Assembly (NCBI GenBank): GCA_017620655.1
Contig: JAGAUT010000001.1
Coordinates: forward strand, 1-34,682
Direction of reading: 5' to 3'
DNA: 34,682 nt
Origin: Clostridia bacterium
GTDB lineage: Bacteria; Bacillota; Clostridia; Oscillospirales; CAG-382
The notes beneath the pieces are model-generated. The model was not told the origin of the DNA and did no database searches. It saw only the letters and a program-made list of their open reading frames with translations. Shown here piece by piece: positions 7,385-14,940 of this stretch (position 1 is the stretch's first letter; every line of letters starts with the position of its first letter). The position numbers were made by a program, and so were the translations under genes.

Positions 7385-8560
7385 ATGGAACAGGTACGTT
7401 TTGGCATTATCGGCGTAGGCAACATGGGTACAATCCATTCAACCTACATCAACGCTGGCGAAATTGAAGGTGCAGTCCTCAGCGCAGTATGCGACCTCAA
7501 AGAAGAAAGAAGAAACTGGGCAAAGGAAAATCTCGCAGAGAGTGTTAAGATTTTTACAGACTACAAGGAAATGATCGGCAGCGGTCTTTGCGATGCAATC
7601 ATCGTTGCAGTCCCCCACTACGACCATCCCCGTATTTGTATCGAATGTCTCGAAGCCGGCATCAACGTAATTTCCGAAAAGCCTATCGGTGTTTACACAA
7701 AGCAGGCAGAAGAACTCATTGCTTATGCTGAAAAGAGTGACAAGCTCTTTGGTCTTATGTTTAACCAGAGAACAAATCCCATGTACAGAAAAGCAAAGCA
7801 GATGGTTGAAAACGGCGAACTCGGCGAGCTTAAGAGATGTGTTTGGATTATCACCGACTGGTACAGAACACAGAACTACTACGATTCAGGCGACTGGAGA
7901 GCTACATGGTCAGGTGAAGGCGGCGGCGTTATCATGAACCAGTGTCCTCACCAGCTCGACCTCTGGCAGTGGATTTTCGGTCTGCCTACAAAGATTTACG
8001 CAAAGTGCTACGAAGGCAAGTACCACAACATTGAAGTTGAAGACGATGTGAGTGCCATTTCCGAATATGCAAACGGTGCGACAGGCGCATTTATCACAAC
8101 AACAGGCGAAGCTCCCGGCACAAACAGACTTGAAATCACAGGCGACAAGGGCAAGCTTGTTATCGAAGGAAACAGCATGAAGTTCACAAAGCTCGAAAAT
8201 GCCGAAAGAGAATGGTGCTTCAATGAAAAGGTTGGCGGTTTTGAAAAGCCAAAGGCAGAAACAATTGACGTTGACTACTCAGACTGCGACACAATGAAGC
8301 CTCAGCACAAGGGTATTACGCAGAACTTTACAGATGCTATCCTCAAGGGCACACCTCTCATGGCTCCCGGCAAGGAAGGTATCAACGGACTCAGAATCGC
8401 AAATGCCATGTTCCTCTCAAGCTGGCTCGGCAAGGAAGTTGAACTTCCCGTTGACGGCGACCTCTTCTACAAGATGCTTCAGGACAAGATTGCAAACTCC
8501 ACATACGTTAAGAGTGTCAAGGAACAGACAGCAAATCTTGACGGTACATACGGCAACTGA
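7385..8560 (+). CDS. Gfo/Idh/MocA family oxidoreductase
   Basis: 391 aa, RBS AAAGGAAA 6-7 bases before ATG. The N-terminal Rossmann fold has GIIGVGNMG at 7-15, and the family's catalytic-lysine motif is EKP at 98-100. The C-terminal substrate domain has the GGGVIMNQCPHQLDLWQWIFG segment with the conserved His. Such enzymes oxidise or reduce sugar or inositol hydroxyls with NAD(P); some use transient oxidation to cleave glycosides. The exact substrate cannot be read from sequence. The TGA stop overlaps the ATG of the downstream glycosidase by one base, so both are made together, which suggests work on the same oligosaccharide or its product. Cytoplasmic, with no signal peptide. Confidence 0.9.
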   Translation: MEQVRFGIIGVGNMGTIHSTYINAGEIEGAVLSAVCDLKEERRNWAKENLAESVKIFTDYKEMIGSGLCDAIIVAVPHYDHPRICIECLEAGINVISEKPIGVYTKQAEELIAYAEKSDKLFGLMFNQRTNPMYRKAKQMVENGELGELKRCVWIITDWYRTQNYYDSGDWRATWSGEGGGVIMNQCPHQLDLWQWIFGLPTKIYAKCYEGKYHNIEVEDDVSAISEYANGATGAFITTTGEAPGTNRLEITGDKGKLVIEGNSMKFTKLENAEREWCFNEKVGGFEKPKAETIDVDYSDCDTMKPQHKGITQNFTDAILKGTPLMAPGKEGINGLRIANAMFLSSWLGKEVELPVDGDLFYKMLQDKIANSTYVKSVKEQTANLDGTYGN

Positions 8561-9426
8561 TGAAGCTCTGTGATATTCACATAAGAGACCCGTATATCCT
8601 GCTTGACGGCGGAAAGTACTACTTATATGGCACACGTTTTAACGGCGAAAAGGGAACATATCCGCAAGAGTCGGAGGGCACTGACGTTTATGTGAGTGAG
8701 GATTTGGAAGACTTTTCACAGCCGATTCCCATTTTCCGACGTGATGACTCATTTTGGGGCACGCATCATTTCTGGGCACCCGAGGTTCACAAATTTGGCG
8801 GTAAATTCTACATGTTTGTGACTGTTGCATCAAAGACACGAAACCGCGGTGTTCAGATACTCGTTTCCGACACGCCCGACGGCACATTTATGCCTGTAAT
8901 CAACGATGCAGTAACACCTTCCGAATGGGAATGTCTTGATGGAACGCTTTACGTCGAGGACGGTATTCCGTACATGGTCTTCTGCCACGAATGGTCGCAA
9001 ATTGGCGACGGTGAGATGTGTTTGATTGAGTTATCGGAGGATTTGTCAAAGGCTGTAAGCGAGCCTGCAACGCTTTTCAAAGCGTCAGACCCTTCATGGG
9101 CGACAGGTTTTACCGATACAGGTGACAAATATGTTACAGACGGTCCGTTTTTCTACACAAATTCACAAGGCAGGCTTCTCATGATATGGTCGAGCATTGC
9201 TGACGGCAAGTATGTGGAGGCTGTTTCCTACTCCGAAAGCGGCATCAAAGGTCCGTGGAAGCACTATGACGAGCTTCTTTACAAAGAAGACGGCGGTCAC
9301 GGTATGCTGTTCGAAAGCAAGGACGGACAACTGATGTTTACCATGCACTACCCAAACACCAACGATTTGGAAAGACCGGTTATAGTAAAAGTAAAAGAGC
9401 AAAACGGAACAATTGTAATTGAATAA
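8560..9426 (+). CDS. GH43-type (five-bladed propeller) glycoside hydrolase, cytoplasmic
   Basis: 288 aa, no signal peptide. GH43 features in order: IRDPYIL with general base D10, the WAPE motif at 72-75, a likely pKa-modulating D127 in ECLDGTLY, VTDGPFF at 192-198, and the GGHGML box at 246-251 with the conserved His. At the general-acid site many GH43 enzymes have Glu before GP; here it is D194. Family members are mainly alpha-L-arabinosidases and beta-xylosidases, so an intracellular exo-enzyme on a short pentose-containing oligosaccharide is the best guess. It is translationally coupled to the upstream oxidoreductase. The short length means a single catalytic domain with no C-terminal beta-sandwich. 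Confidence 0.85.
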   Translation: MKLCDIHIRDPYILLDGGKYYLYGTRFNGEKGTYPQESEGTDVYVSEDLEDFSQPIPIFRRDDSFWGTHHFWAPEVHKFGGKFYMFVTVASKTRNRGVQILVSDTPDGTFMPVINDAVTPSEWECLDGTLYVEDGIPYMVFCHEWSQIGDGEMCLIELSEDLSKAVSEPATLFKASDPSWATGFTDTGDKYVTDGPFFYTNSQGRLLMIWSSIADGKYVEAVSYSESGIKGPWKHYDELLYKEDGGHGMLFESKDGQLMFTMHYPNTNDLERPVIVKVKEQNGTIVIE

Positions 9427-9432
9427 AGAATC

Positions 9433-9464
9433 AGAGGACATCCATTTTGGACGTCCTCTTTTTT
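9433..9464. terminator. Terminator between convergent genes
   Basis: AGAGGAC-x-TCC, ATTTT loop, GGA-x-GTCCTCT and six T's. It follows the GH43 stop on the plus strand and sits just after the stop of the convergent dehydrogenase on the minus strand, so it may serve both. Confidence 0.8.
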
Positions 9465-9466
9465 CA

Positions 9467-10480
9467 TTATGAATTAGACATTTGAGCTGCTCTCTCTCTG
9501 GTTATTTCATCTTTGGAAAGCAAATCAATACCGTCATCGACAAATGCTTTACTTTCTATAAGCAAGTTCTTTGTAATAACCTTTCTCAAATTTATTGTAG
9601 GACCGCCTCTGTGAGGCATAAGAAGAACATTTGGGAGAGTCAGCAACACATCATCCTTATCAATCGGCTCTTTTTCCAGCACATCAAGCATTGCATTAAA
9701 ATCACCGTTTACCAGATGTCGTGTAAGGGCTTGCTGATCAACAACGCCGCCGCGCGAAGTATTAACAAACAAGCTATCCTTTTTCAGCAAAGAAAGCAGT
9801 TTGTCATCAATCAGGTGGTGAGTTTTTGCATTTAGGGGTGTATGCACAGAAACTATGTCACATGTAGAAAATATCTCCTCCATGGAAGCCTGGCGGAAAT
9901 TGTATTTTTCCTGATCCTCTTTTGGAATATCCACAATATCATACACAAGAAGCTCTACATTAAACGGCTGCAGTTTTTTTACAAGATGCTTTGCAATTGC
10001 ACCGTAGCTGATAAGTCCGACTTTTTTATATATAAGGCTGTCCGACCAATCGTTTCCACCTGCCCATATTCCCTCTTTCATAAGTTGTGTACTGTAATGA
10101 GGTATCATACGAAGAGATGAAAGCATATATGCAATCGTACCCTCGGCAACAGATTCAGCAAAGTAATCGTTACCGCAGATAACCCTTATTCCCCTATCCC
10201 ACATTTCTTCGGAAACAAAGGGCACTACGGTTCCCGCAACATGAGTGAGAAGTTTAAGCTTTGGAGCACAGTCAAGAATATCTTTATCAAGTCTTGGTGA
10301 GCCCCAGCATGTAACATAAACATCACAGTCAGCTATGTTCTTTTTAATATCCTCGACACTCATAGGTGTGTCTGCATCATTCCAAACAATTTCGCCGAGG
10401 GATTCGGCAAGTTCAATATTCTCCTTCGAGAAAAAAGTATCGAACATTTGATTTTTGGGCAATGTAACAAGTGCTTTCAT
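9467..10480 (-). CDS. D-isomer-specific 2-hydroxyacid dehydrogenase
   Basis: 337 aa. It interconverts a 2-keto acid and a D-2-hydroxy acid using NAD(P)H. The cofactor site GLISYGAIAK departs from the usual GxGxxG (a Ser/Tyr replaces the second Gly region), so binding may be atypical. The catalytic triad is present in order: Arg in NTSRGG, Glu in VLEKEP, His in MPHRGG. The N-terminal half has the flavodoxin-like substrate domain (CWGSPRLDKDIL). It is last in the four-gene operon, 14 bases after the lyase gene. In that context it would reduce the keto acid released by the lyase (inference). Confidence 0.88.
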   Translation of the reverse strand: MKALVTLPKNQMFDTFFSKENIELAESLGEIVWNDADTPMSVEDIKKNIADCDVYVTCWGSPRLDKDILDCAPKLKLLTHVAGTVVPFVSEEMWDRGIRVICGNDYFAESVAEGTIAYMLSSLRMIPHYSTQLMKEGIWAGGNDWSDSLIYKKVGLISYGAIAKHLVKKLQPFNVELLVYDIVDIPKEDQEKYNFRQASMEEIFSTCDIVSVHTPLNAKTHHLIDDKLLSLLKKDSLFVNTSRGGVVDQQALTRHLVNGDFNAMLDVLEKEPIDKDDVLLTLPNVLLMPHRGGPTINLRKVITKNLLIESKAFVDDGIDLLSKDEITRERAAQMSNS

Positions 10481-10494
10481 TTTACTGCCACCTT

Positions 10495-11556
10495 TTATTT
10501 CCAGTTTTCGATATTGTTCTTAACAAACTCATCGTCATTAAGATGAGGATAAGCATCATGTATTCTTGTAATTTCGTCTGCCTGTCCTTCAGAGAGAACT
10601 TCATCGGGATTCAAGCACCAGATGCCATTCATAAGTCCCTGACGACGAAGTACCTCGTGAACACCGGGAATACAGCCTGCAAACTTGTGAGCAGGGTCAA
10701 AGAATGCGGCGTTGCAGTCGGTAACCTGTGCTGCAAGTGTAAGAAGTGAAGCATCAATTTTGTCCTGCTTCTTTGCTTCCATAAGCATTTTGAACATTTT
10801 AACTACGTTTTCGCTCCAAAGTGTCCAGTGACCGAGAAGGCCGCCTCTGAAGCCGTTTACAATCTTTGAACCGTCTTCTTTAGTAAATTCGTAGTTTGTA
10901 AGAAGGTCAACAACAATGTTGTCGTCGTTACCTGTGTAGAGTGCGATTTCGTCTTTTCTCGATGAGAAGGAAGCGGCACGTACTACGTCAAGTGTCTGAT
11001 ATCTGTTAAAGGGAGCCGCCTTGATAGCAACTACATTATCTACTTCACAAAGCTTTGTCCAGTAGTCATATGTGAAAGCTCTGCCGCCGACTCTTTCCTG
11101 AAGATAGAAGCCGATTACGGGCATTTCTTTAGCTACTGCCTTAGTTCTTTCAATCATGTAGTCCTCAGGTCTGTCGTTAAGTCCGCCGGGGCTGAGAAGC
11201 ACTGCATCATAGCCGAGAGCTTTAGCCTTCTTTGCTTCGGAAACAGCCTGCTCTGTAGGGCCGCATACACCTGCAACACGAACTACAACTTTGCCTGTCT
11301 TTTCTTCGTAGGCATCGATTTCTTCCTTAACGATGTTTAAGATTCTGTCGTAAAGATTATATTCGGGAAGTCTGATTTCAAACTGAGTTGTATGTACAGC
11401 CGTTGCAATACCGCCGACATTACTGTTAAGGTAGTATCTCATTAAAAGTCTCTGACCGTCTTCGTCAAAGTTTCTGTTTTCGTCAAGTGCCAAAGGTGTT
11501 GCAGGGATAACAGTACCTGCATGAAGTATTTCAAGCGCTTTTGTATGTCTGTCCAT
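10495..11556 (-). CDS. Dihydrodipicolinate synthase / N-acetylneuraminate lyase family protein
   Basis: 353 aa, longer than the ~290 aa of DapA or NanA. TIM-barrel class I aldolase signs: VIPATPLALD at the start, a GGIATAVHTTQF segment where these enzymes bind the keto-acid carboxylate, Tyr in IGFYLQ (about 151), and the Schiff-base lysine K179 in VVAIKAAPF. Members cleave or form a C-C bond next to pyruvate-like keto acids, or dehydrate sugar acids. The C-terminal extension is helical and includes the HKFAGCIPG region. The start overlaps the upstream stop (TAATG). It is probably the lyase of a catabolic route feeding the downstream 2-hydroxyacid dehydrogenase. Not lysine biosynthesis, given the context. 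Confidence 0.87.
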   Translation of the reverse strand: MDRHTKALEILHAGTVIPATPLALDENRNFDEDGQRLLMRYYLNSNVGGIATAVHTTQFEIRLPEYNLYDRILNIVKEEIDAYEEKTGKVVVRVAGVCGPTEQAVSEAKKAKALGYDAVLLSPGGLNDRPEDYMIERTKAVAKEMPVIGFYLQERVGGRAFTYDYWTKLCEVDNVVAIKAAPFNRYQTLDVVRAASFSSRKDEIALYTGNDDNIVVDLLTNYEFTKEDGSKIVNGFRGGLLGHWTLWSENVVKMFKMLMEAKKQDKIDASLLTLAAQVTDCNAAFFDPAHKFAGCIPGVHEVLRRQGLMNGIWCLNPDEVLSEGQADEITRIHDAYPHLNDDEFVKNNIENWK

Positions 11557-12572
11557 TAATAAGACCCCTTTCTTTCTTCAAAGTGTGTAGGCTTGCCGAG
11601 ACCTCTGCCGCCGTCAAGAATCCATTCTGCCTGCCACTTGATAAGTGTGTTGGCAGAAACAGAAGGATAACCGAAGGTTTCCATTGCCTTGCCTGCATCG
11701 TTGAGGTACGCATCGTTGCCTTCTTCACCTTCAAATATAGGTTCCTTGCCGAGAATTTCGCCAAGCATCTTTGCTGCTTTCTTGATGGAAATTGTTTCGG
11801 GACCTGTGATGTTCATAACATTTACGGGACATGTTGCATGGAGAAGACCGCGGATTGCATATTCGTTTGCACTGCCCTGCCAGATGCAGTTGAGTACGGG
11901 AGTTGCAAGACGGATAGGTGTTCCGTTCATGATGTTGTTTGCCATATCGTAAAGTACACCGTAACGAAGGTCAACGGCAAAATTGAGTCTGTACATGAAA
12001 ATCTTAGTACCGTAGGTGTTTGCGGCATATTCAAATGCGCGTTCTCTCGCAAGCACGCTCATGGGGTATTCGCCGATAGGACCAACCTTGTCCTCTTCTG
12101 TGCATCCACCCGAAGCAAGAGGAACAATGGGATAAATGTTGCCGGATGAGAATACAACCATGTTGGAATCCTTGAACTTTTCGCAGACAAAAGCGGGAAG
12201 TGTAGCATTGAGTGACCATGTTTTCCATTCTTCGCCGTCTGTACCGAATTTACGACCTGCCATGTAGATGATGTTCTTCACTTCGGGAAGAGCACGAAGC
12301 TGTTCGAGATTGAGAAGGTCGCAGGAAATGATATCAACGCCTTTTTCTGTAAGATAGTTCTTTGCAAAGTCGTCAGAGAATCTGGAAACTGCTATTACTT
12401 TTTTATCAATACCTGCCGCTTTAATTGCATTCTTTGCAAGTACGCAAAGAGTCCAGCCCATTTTGCCGCCGGCACCGAGTACCATAATGTCGCCGTCGAT
12501 TTTCTTGATGTCATCGATAAGTGCCTGAGTAGGCTGGGTCAATAAGTCATTAAGTCTTTCTTCTGTCCACAT
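11556..12572 (-). CDS. NAD-dependent epimerase/dehydratase-like (extended SDR) with altered active site
   Basis: 338 aa. A Rossmann motif, VLGAGGKMG (31-39), an IIYMAGRKFG segment and FSSGNIYP with Ser142/143 place it in the extended SDR family. The usual YxxxK is replaced: Tyr169 is followed by PMSV, so the catalytic Lys is Val173. The following RERAFEYAANTYG helix is as expected. Family members epimerise, dehydrate or oxidise nucleotide sugars or free sugars; lacking the Lys, this one may use a different mechanism or not be catalytic. It lies 4 bases after the M20 gene and overlaps the lyase start by one base. Confidence 0.82.
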   Translation of the reverse strand: MWTEERLNDLLTQPTQALIDDIKKIDGDIMVLGAGGKMGWTLCVLAKNAIKAAGIDKKVIAVSRFSDDFAKNYLTEKGVDIISCDLLNLEQLRALPEVKNIIYMAGRKFGTDGEEWKTWSLNATLPAFVCEKFKDSNMVVFSSGNIYPIVPLASGGCTEEDKVGPIGEYPMSVLARERAFEYAANTYGTKIFMYRLNFAVDLRYGVLYDMANNIMNGTPIRLATPVLNCIWQGSANEYAIRGLLHATCPVNVMNITGPETISIKKAAKMLGEILGKEPIFEGEEGNDAYLNDAGKAMETFGYPSVSANTLIKWQAEWILDGGRGLGKPTHFEERKGSY

Positions 12573-12576
12573 AGAT

Positions 12577-13869
12577 TTATCCCTCCAAAAGTTTTATATA
12601 TTCTTCTTTAGTCATCAAAGATTTGAAATTCTTCTTGATTTCTTTTCCGAGCTTTGCATCGTTTTCAAGGAGTCTTACTGCCGTCAGTGCCATAAGCTTT
12701 GCAGGAAGAACGTATGCCGTATAGTCATCGCTGACACAAAACTCTTTTGCATGAAGCTGTCCCGTAAAACCGCCGACCATGGGCTGAATTGTAGGAAGCA
12801 GATAACTTACGTCTCCGATGTCGGATGAGCCTGTCATGTTGATATCGTGACGAATAGCTTCCTTGTCCATGAATTCTTCCGAAACGGATTCAAATACTTT
12901 TCCCAGCTCCTTACTCTGATTGAAAGGTTGATAGCCGACAATTGTTTCTATATCAACCTCAGCGCCCACCATCATCGCCGCGCCCTTAATTGCCGCATCA
13001 ACATCATCTGATGCCTTCATCATGGCAGGAGTGTTATTGGCTCTTACCTGGCATTCAAGCGTGACCTTGTCGGGTACAACGTTTACAACATCGCCGCCGC
13101 TTGTCACAATAAAGTGAACCTTGATATTATCTTCTTCTCTGAATCTTTCGCGGCATGTGTGTATACCGAGGATTGCAAGAGCCGCCGCATTCAGTGCATT
13201 AACACCGTCATAAGGCTTTGCGGCGTGAACGCTTTTGCCATGGAAGGTTATGCTCTTCATGACAAAACCCACACTGTTTGCATCAAGACACACAAGCTTT
13301 TCAGGTGCCTCGGGTCTTGCATGAACCATAATTGCCGCATCAACATCATCAAATTCGCCTTCATATATAAGCTGCTGCTTGCCGCCGAAAAACTTGATTT
13401 TTCCGTCATCGCGAAGACTCTTTCTGTAATCAAGCTCGATATATTCTTCTGCCGGGGTTGCCATAAAGGTGATACTGCCGCAAAGGTCACTTATAATACC
13501 GCTTTGTGCAAGACCCATTGCCGCACCTAACATATTTGCAATCTGCACATTATGTCCGCAGGCATGAGCAGCGTGGTTTTCGGCATTGGCATGAGGATGC
13601 TCACCGCACACAATGCTGTCAAGCTCACCGATAATGCATACATTGAAACCGTTATTATTACCGAGCGTTGCTTTTAAACCTGTATAAGCAATATCATCCT
13701 TGACGTCAAGACCAAGCTCATTGAAGCAATCTTTCACAAGAGCAGATGTTTCAAACTCTCTGTATCCGAGTTCGGGATTTGAAAGCACTTTCTTTCCAAT
13801 CCCGATTATCTTTTCTGCGTTATTATCAATTGAGTCAAGAACCTTTTTTTCAAATTCTGTAAAAGCCAT
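12577..13869 (-). CDS. M20 family amidohydrolase / deacylase
   Basis: 430 aa from ATG 13869 (GAGGTG upstream), six codons shorter than the longest frame. Metal-site features of M20D enzymes: GELDSIVCGEHP, AHACGHN at about 101-107, ATPAEEYIE with the catalytic Glu, the MVHARPE segment, and a dimerisation domain with GKSVHAA. These dinuclear enzymes remove N-acyl groups or cleave small amide bonds (N-acetyl amino acids, aminobenzoyl-glutamate, hippurate). It is first in the operon, read from the promoter at 13899-13927, divergent from the AraC regulator. The exact substrate is unknown; initial deacylation for the pathway is inference. Confidence 0.9.
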   Translation of the reverse strand: MAFTEFEKKVLDSIDNNAEKIIGIGKKVLSNPELGYREFETSALVKDCFNELGLDVKDDIAYTGLKATLGNNNGFNVCIIGELDSIVCGEHPHANAENHAAHACGHNVQIANMLGAAMGLAQSGIISDLCGSITFMATPAEEYIELDYRKSLRDDGKIKFFGGKQQLIYEGEFDDVDAAIMVHARPEAPEKLVCLDANSVGFVMKSITFHGKSVHAAKPYDGVNALNAAALAILGIHTCRERFREEDNIKVHFIVTSGGDVVNVVPDKVTLECQVRANNTPAMMKASDDVDAAIKGAAMMVGAEVDIETIVGYQPFNQSKELGKVFESVSEEFMDKEAIRHDINMTGSSDIGDVSYLLPTIQPMVGGFTGQLHAKEFCVSDDYTAYVLPAKLMALTAVRLLENDAKLGKEIKKNFKSLMTKEEYIKLLEG

Positions 13870-13898
13870 ATTTACACCTCGCCTCATTTGTTAACTAC

Positions 13899-13927
13899 AT
13901 TTTACTACAAACTTATAAATTTGCCAA
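13899..13927 (-). promoter_or_regulatory. Promoter of M20-SDR-lyase-dehydrogenase operon
   Basis: On the minus strand, TTGGCA (13922-13927), a 17-base spacer and TAAAAT (13899-13904). Transcription would start about 20-25 bases before the chosen M20 start at 13869. Confidence 0.75.
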
Positions 13928-13933
13928 TAGTTA

Positions 13934-13963
13934 TTTCGCTCATTTTATATAATTTTTCGCTCA
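13934..13963. promoter_or_regulatory. Tandem half-sites, candidate AraC-type operator
   Basis: TTTCGCTCA occurs twice in the same orientation, at 13934-13942 and 13955-13963. The 21-base spacing is two helical turns, as for AraC/XylS tandem sites. It lies just upstream of the -35 of the catabolic operon and just before the -35 of the regulator, between the two divergent promoters. Seen directly; binding is inferred. Confidence 0.6.
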
Positions 13964-13968
13964 CTCTG

Positions 13969-13997
13969 TTGACATCAATCACTATATTTGGTAAAAT
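13969..13997 (+). promoter_or_regulatory. Promoter of AraC-family regulator
   Basis: TTGACA (13969-13974), a 17-base spacer and TAAAAT (13992-13997), about 34 bases before the regulator's ATG. Confidence 0.8.
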
Positions 13998-14030
13998 CAC
14001 ATCATAATTGATGAAAGGAATAAATCATTT

Positions 14031-14834
14031 ATGACAAATTTAGAAAACACGGATTTTTTCACAAACAATCCTATCACCGAATTTATTGGTGCCGGTTTTG
14101 AAAAATACAGACCCCATTGGCAGTGGCAAAGGAATCTTAACAACGCATCTCTGTATTTCATTGCAGACGGAAGTCTTAAATTCAGCATGAAAGACAGAAC
14201 ATTCACTGCCACAAAACATGATGTCATATTCCTTAAAAGCAGCGACTTTGCGACTATCAGCAATACCGACGACACATACAGCAGTTTATACTACATAGCA
14301 TTTAATTTTGATGAAAACACCGGTTTATTATCAGATACGGTATTTTCAGACACAGGATACCGACACCTGTTCAAGGATATTCTTGACTCACATCTTTCAA
14401 AGGCGCCCTACAGCAGTCTCAGGATACTTCAGCTTTTTTCAAAGCTTATATACAGTCTTTCGATTGACTGTTTAAGCAAAAAGGAAGATTATTTGCTGAC
14501 ATCCAGAATCAATTCGGCTGCAGAGTATATAAACATCAATTATTATAAAAATATATGTATTGAGGATTTGTGCAAAATTTCAGGCTACTCACCTGCCCAT
14601 CTGAGGCGTCTGTTTATAAAGACATACGGAGTTTCACCGAGAGATTATATTCTGGGAAAGAGAATCGAAATGGCAAAGGAAATGCTGTTTGATATTCCCG
14701 AAAAAACAATAGATGAGATTTCGGATCTTCTCGGCATTGGTTCCAGCTCATATTTCTGCAAGCTTTTTAAAAACAAAACCGGTTTTTCTCCCAATGAATA
14801 CAAGAAAAAGCACAAGTCCGCAGTTAAATTTTAA
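14031..14834 (+). CDS. AraC-family transcriptional regulator (catabolic operon)
   Basis: 267 aa. The N-terminal half (about 1-150) is a cupin-like sensing domain (SLYFIADGSLKFSMKDR, HDVIFLKSSD). The C-terminal ~100 residues hold the two helix-turn-helix motifs: ICIEDLCKISGYSPAHLRRLF and TIDEISDLLGIGSSSYFCKLF, followed by GFSPNEYKK. It is divergent from the M20-led operon with a 161-base shared region containing tandem 21-base-spaced repeats, so it probably activates that operon on binding a small sugar-like ligand. The gene downstream (CapA-like) has its own promoter. Confidence 0.92.
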   Translation: MTNLENTDFFTNNPITEFIGAGFEKYRPHWQWQRNLNNASLYFIADGSLKFSMKDRTFTATKHDVIFLKSSDFATISNTDDTYSSLYYIAFNFDENTGLLSDTVFSDTGYRHLFKDILDSHLSKAPYSSLRILQLFSKLIYSLSIDCLSKKEDYLLTSRINSAAEYININYYKNICIEDLCKISGYSPAHLRRLFIKTYGVSPRDYILGKRIEMAKEMLFDIPEKTIDEISDLLGIGSSSYFCKLFKNKTGFSPNEYKKKHKSAVKF

Positions 14835-14872
14835 ATTTGTTGAAAAATATACCGTTTATTTTTCGCAAACGA

Positions 14873-14901
14873 TTGATTTTTATAACAGCGAGTGATATAA
14901 T
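14873..14901 (+). promoter_or_regulatory. Promoter of the CapA-led envelope operon
   Basis: TTGATT (14873-14878), a 17-base spacer and TATAAT (14896-14901), about 32 bases before the predicted transcript's first ATG at 14941. Confidence 0.75.
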
Positions 14902-14940
14902 TTACTCGGTTAACTAATTCTCTTGAAGGTTGGATGAGTT

